DNA of 64,000 nucleotides from the NCBI RefSeq assembly GCF_000307875.1, contig NZ_AJLS01000115.1:62001-126000 (forward strand), given 5' to 3'. This stretch comes from Neobacillus bataviensis LMG 21833 (GTDB taxonomy: Bacteria > Bacillota > Bacilli > Bacillales > Cytobacillaceae). The notes under the pieces are model-generated. The model ran no database searches, was not told where the DNA came from, and worked only from the letters and a program-made list of their open reading frames with translations. A program made the position numbers and the translations under genes. Shown here piece by piece: positions 60,926 to 64,000 of this stretch; the first letter of the stretch is position 1, and every line of letters starts with the position of its first letter.

Positions 60926-61684
60926 TTAATCCATGTGTGAACCACCGTTAATATCAATTTCTTCTCCTGTAATATAAGACGCTTCTTCTGATACTAAGAA
61001 GGCAATTGTGGCGGCGATTTCTTTCGTCTCACCCGGTCTTCCCATAGGGATGCCGTCTACAACCTTCTTTGCCTCTTCTTCCGGAAGTGACTTCCAGATA
61101 TCTGTATTAACAAGTCCTGGAGCCACACAGTTTACTGTGATTCCATCAAGTGCAACCTCGCGGGCAAGGTTTTTCGAAAATCCTAGGACAGCAGCCTTTG
61201 AAGCGGAATAGTGTGGTCCTCCAAATACTCCACCGCCACGTTTTGCGGAGACAGAGGAAAGACTAACGATTCGGCCATACTTTTGTTTTTTCATTGTCTC
61301 TAATACTGCTTGTGAGCATAGGAATAATCCAAACATGTTAACATTGAATACTCTTGTTATATCATCATATGTCATATCTTGAACTGTTACTTTTTGTGAA
61401 ATTCCGGCATTGTTAACAAGAATATCAATCCTGCCAAATGTTTGAAGAGCCTTTTCGACCATGGCGTCATTCGATTCCTTGCTGGTTACATTTAATTCTA
61501 CTCCTAATGCCTTTCCACCAGCTTCTGTAATCGCATCAACGGTATCCTGAATTCCATCCATGTTGAGATCAGCGACAACAACCGCTGCTCCTTGTTTGGC
61601 AAGGGTTAATGCAATAGTTCGTCCAATCCCTCTTTTTGAACCGCTTCCAGTTACAATCGCTACTCTATTATTTAATTCAAACAT
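60926..61684 (-). CDS. short-chain dehydrogenase/reductase (SDR)
   Basis: A 252-residue NAD(P)-dependent oxidoreductase: TGSGSKRGIGRTIALTLAK, VNNAGIS, Ser in SLSSVSAKR, catalytic YSASK, and NGGSHMD end. FabG-like fold; within a transketolase operon it most likely oxidises a polyol or reduces a ketose. ATG start, 31 bp after the transketolase C-half gene. Confidence 0.88.
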   Translation of the reverse strand: MFELNNRVAIVTGSGSKRGIGRTIALTLAKQGAAVVVADLNMDGIQDTVDAITEAGGKALGVELNVTSKESNDAMVEKALQTFGRIDILVNNAGISQKVTVQDMTYDDITRVFNVNMFGLFLCSQAVLETMKKQKYGRIVSLSSVSAKRGGGVFGGPHYSASKAAVLGFSKNLAREVALDGITVNCVAPGLVNTDIWKSLPEEEAKKVVDGIPMGRPGETKEIAATIAFLVSEEASYITGEEIDINGGSHMD

Positions 61685-61715
61685 GTTTCTTCTCTCCTTC
61701 TCAATTCTTGCTTGG

Positions 61716-62666
61716 TTACTTCAGCAAATCCTTCGCTGTGTTTACAATATTTTCTATCGTAATACCATTAAGCTCTAACAATGTTTCGTATGGGGCAGAC
61801 TGTCCGAATTGATCTTGAACCCCAATTCTTCTTACGGTTCCCTTTCCTTCTTCAGCCACTACTTCACAGACTGCGCTTCCAAGACCATTTAAAATATTAT
61901 GGTCTTCAACGGTAATGATCTTGCCAATCGATAAACAGTCAACAACGGCTTCCCGATCTAGAGGTTTAATCGTATGCATATCTAATAGCTTGACAGAAAG
62001 TCCTTCTTTTTCTAATTGCTTTGCTGCTTCTAAGGCGAGATAAACGGTATCACCATTTGCAATAATCGCGATATCCTTTCCGTCCTTGATTTGCTTCGCT
62101 TTCCCGATTGTAAATTCCTCATCATCACTATATAGAACCGGTACTGTGTCTCTTGTAAAACGAAGGTATACAGGGCCATACATTTCTGCCGCTTGTTCTA
62201 CTAATTTTCTCGTAGAATAATAGTCAGCACCCATAATGACCGTCATATTGGGGATCGTTCGTAAAACGCCCATGTCCTCAATACTTTGATGACTTGCTCC
62301 ATCATTTGCTGGAGTAAGTCCTCCATGGGAACAAGCTATTTTTACATTTAGGTTCGGATAACAAATTTCTTGTCTAATCTGCTCCGCCATTCTTAACGAG
62401 CCAAATACTGCGTAAGTGCTTACAAAAGGGATTTTACCAGTTGTCGCAAGCCCTGCAGCTAATCCAGCACCATTTTGCTCAGCAATCCCAACATTCACAT
62501 GTTGATTGGGGAATTGCTTTGCGAATTCCGTCGTCTTGCATGATTTACCGATATCAATATCCACTACATAAATATTTTTATTCTTTGCACCTAATCTTAC
62601 AATTTCATCACCGAAGGCTTCTCTGGTAGCTTTTTTCGGTAAAACATCTTTTTCCATTATGCTCAT
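61716..62666 (-). CDS. transketolase, C-terminal subunit
   Basis: A 316-residue protein corresponding to the pyrimidine and C-terminal domains of transketolase: HVNVGIAEQNGAGLAAGLAT with the catalytic Glu, SHGGLTPANDGASHQSIEDM, VEDHNILNGLGSAV. Needs the N-terminal subunit for TPP binding. Its ATG overlaps the stop of that gene (TAATG), typical of split transketolases. Confidence 0.93.
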   Translation of the reverse strand: MSIMEKDVLPKKATREAFGDEIVRLGAKNKNIYVVDIDIGKSCKTTEFAKQFPNQHVNVGIAEQNGAGLAAGLATTGKIPFVSTYAVFGSLRMAEQIRQEICYPNLNVKIACSHGGLTPANDGASHQSIEDMGVLRTIPNMTVIMGADYYSTRKLVEQAAEMYGPVYLRFTRDTVPVLYSDDEEFTIGKAKQIKDGKDIAIIANGDTVYLALEAAKQLEKEGLSVKLLDMHTIKPLDREAVVDCLSIGKIITVEDHNILNGLGSAVCEVVAEEGKGTVRRIGVQDQFGQSAPYETLLELNGITIENIVNTAKDLLK

Positions 62667-63508
62667 TATTTTAACCCCCCAGCTACTTCTTCCAATGCAT
62701 TGAAAAATTCAACATCATTTGGAGCAACACCATGCCAGCTAACTGAATGCTCCATAAAAGATACTCCCTTACCCTTAACTGTGTTAAGGACAATACATTT
62801 TGGTTTTGCATTGTTTGCTTCGCGGATATCATCTAATGTTTCGACAATCTCTTCCATCGAATGTCCATTGATTCTTCTTGTTTCAAATCCAAATGCTTGA
62901 AACTTCTTTTCTAAGTCCTGGTTTGGCATAATTTCTTCTGTTGTTCCATCAATTTGTAATCCATTATCATCAACAAATACAACCAAATTATCTAATTGAT
63001 ACTTAACGGCACTTTGTGCAGCTTCCCAAATTTGACCTTCTTGACACTCTCCATCACCTAACATGGCGAAAACCCGGTAATTCTTTGAATCTCTTTTGCC
63101 GCCCAGTGCCATTCCTACTGCACAAGAAAGTCCCTGTCCTAAAGACCCTGTAGAAATATCAATACCTGGACACCTTTTCATATCCGGATGTCCTTGGAAT
63201 GGAGAACCATACTTTCTTAATGTGTAAATCGTGTCATACGGTACATATCCTCGTAAAGCTAATGCTGAATATTGAATTGGACAAACATGCCCTTTTGATA
63301 AAACAAACCGGTCACGATCTTCCCATTGAGGATTATTCGGATCAATGTTCATTTCCTTAAAATATAGTGCCGCTACTACATCTGCTGCAGATAAGGAACC
63401 ACCCGGATGTCCAGATTGTGCTTCGTGAATCATCGTGAGAGCTGTGCTTCTCAATTCAATGGCCTTTTGCTTTAATTCTTCAATGCTGACATCTTTCATA
63501 CCAGTCAC
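62666..63508 (-). CDS. transketolase, N-terminal subunit
   Basis: A 280-residue TPP-binding half: SGHPGGSLSAADVVAALYF, LSKGHVCPIQYSALALRGYV, and the GDGECQEGQIWEAA...VDDN TPP/Mg motif. First gene of the operon tktN-tktC-SDR-gntR-pfk. Such split enzymes are used in special sugar pathways besides the housekeeping tkt. ATG start, downstream of the promoter/operator. Confidence 0.93.
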   Translation of the reverse strand: MTGMKDVSIEELKQKAIELRSTALTMIHEAQSGHPGGSLSAADVVAALYFKEMNIDPNNPQWEDRDRFVLSKGHVCPIQYSALALRGYVPYDTIYTLRKYGSPFQGHPDMKRCPGIDISTGSLGQGLSCAVGMALGGKRDSKNYRVFAMLGDGECQEGQIWEAAQSAVKYQLDNLVVFVDDNGLQIDGTTEEIMPNQDLEKKFQAFGFETRRINGHSMEEIVETLDDIREANNAKPKCIVLNTVKGKGVSFMEHSVSWHGVAPNDVEFFNALEEVAGGLK

Positions 63509-63552
63509 CCCATTAGATTTTGATTATCATTTGCTGTTATCTTGTCTACTTG

Positions 63553-63604
63553 TATACTAAGTTAACTTATGAACTCAGTATAGCACCGATGAACGGATTG
63601 TCAA
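63553..63604 (-). promoter_or_regulatory. sigma-A promoter with overlapping operator palindrome
   Basis: On the minus strand TTGACA, 16 bp, TATACT (63577-63604). TATACTGAGTT and AACTTAGTATA form an imperfect 30-bp palindrome (63553-63582) that includes the -10, so a repressor there would exclude polymerase. Confidence 0.7.
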
Positions 63605-63649
63605 CATGGTTTTTTAAAAAATTATCCATATAATCGAAACTTTTAAAAA

Positions 63650-63687
63650 AACCCTCGGATAACAAAAACATTGTTATCCGAAGGTTT
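63650..63687 (-). terminator. intrinsic terminator of the MFS gene
   Basis: AAACCTTCGGATAAC and GTTATCCGAGGGTTT pair around eight bases; TTTTTAAAAG follows on the minus strand. Confidence 0.9.
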
Positions 63688-63731
63688 CAGCCGGCAGCGG
63701 GATGAAGCTAAAGAAATGGTGATCTACATTT

Positions 63732-64000
63732 TTAACTGGACTTTTTCAATCCCTTTTCGACATTTACGTGTAGAGCCTTACCTGACTGTTTCACTAAGAA
63801 AACAACAATACAAGAGGCTACTATCATACTGATACCTAAGAAAATCATACTTGCATTAAATGATCCTGTTAGATCCTTAATATATCCGACAATATACGGT
63901 CCGAAGAATCCGCCAAGGTTCCCTATACTGTTGATCAGTGCAATGGCACCTCCAGCGGCAGCTCCAGTCAAAAATGATGGTGGAATAGCCCAGAATGGAG
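63732..64000 (-). CDS. MFS transporter, C-terminal part (ACS family)
   Basis: At least 89 residues, continuing beyond the window edge. PFWAIPPSFLTG then GGAIALINSIGNLGGFFGPY and YIKDLTGSFNASM belong to the last helices of anion:cation symporters of the galactonate/glucarate/tartrate type. The gene lies upstream of the split transketolase operon and probably imports its substrate, a sugar acid or polyol. Confidence 0.85.
   Translation of the reverse strand, partial: PFWAIPPSFLTGAAAGGAIALINSIGNLGGFFGPYIVGYIKDLTGSFNASMIFLGISMIVASCIVVFLVKQSGKALHVNVEKGLKKSS

Overview
The window comes from a spore-forming, low-GC Bacillaceae chromosome. Evidence is spoIIID, spoIID and spoIIQ, the block ywzB-ywmB-murAA-spoIID-spoIIQ / spoIIID-mbl / fabZ / ywpF-ssb, strong GGAGG-type ribosome sites and frequent TTG/GTG starts. 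The sigma-B module (rsbV-rsbW-sigB, response-regulator phosphatase RsbY, hybrid kinase RsbK, CheR-like RsbM) is of the Bacillus cereus type rather than the B. subtilis stressosome type. Short palindromic repeats scattered through the window suggest Neobacillus/Mesobacillus-like bacilli, but the genus is an inference.

Layout. 1-8.5 kb: tail of a membrane protein, a four-helix heme-copper-oxidase-like protein, two tandem-repeat arrays, a LysM/NlpC-P60 wall hydrolase, ywqB-ywqA (SWIM protein plus SNF2 helicase) and a glyoxalase-fold remnant. 8.5-20.3 kb: a catabolic operon on the minus strand (NanA-like lyase, Opp/Sat-type ABC transporter, beta-propeller glycosidase-like protein, FrdA-like flavoprotein) facing two FCD-type GntR regulators, with three copies of a TGGTACTACCA operator and a cre site. 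20.6-26 kb: the DabA/DabB inorganic-carbon uptake operon with YbcI- and YbcF-like partners and a terminator in its leader. 26-36.5 kb: membrane proteins, a 3D-domain wall protein, a decayed Rpn/PD-(D/E)XK gene, an XRE regulator, ssb, ywpF, fabZ, mbl and spoIIID. 36.4-44.5 kb: alkyltransferase-like protein, PBP3 (pbpC), spoIIQ, spoIID, murAA, ywmB and ywzB. 45-56.9 kb: a stress island holding the sigma-B regulators and about ten sigma-B-type promoters. 57-64 kb: an isolated acyl carrier protein, a DsbA-fold protein, an SR1P-like peptide, and a sugar operon with a split transketolase, an SDR, a GntR regulator, a phosphofructokinase lacking a conserved Asp, and the end of an MFS carrier.

The least expected signal is in the intergenic DNA. 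Five loci carry arrays with a 21-bp period (2-6 units; four have five or six). The motif differs from locus to locus, except that two share TATCAACC. Three further arrays have a 51/52-bp period, and two of these share a motif although 51 kb apart. Most sit between convergent genes next to terminators. Overlaid on them are three families of short palindromic repeats (GGTGCCTGACACC, GGGTCAGACCCC, GCAGGGGACGGTTCT). One family lies in-frame inside the ywqA helicase, and another supplies the last codons of sigB.
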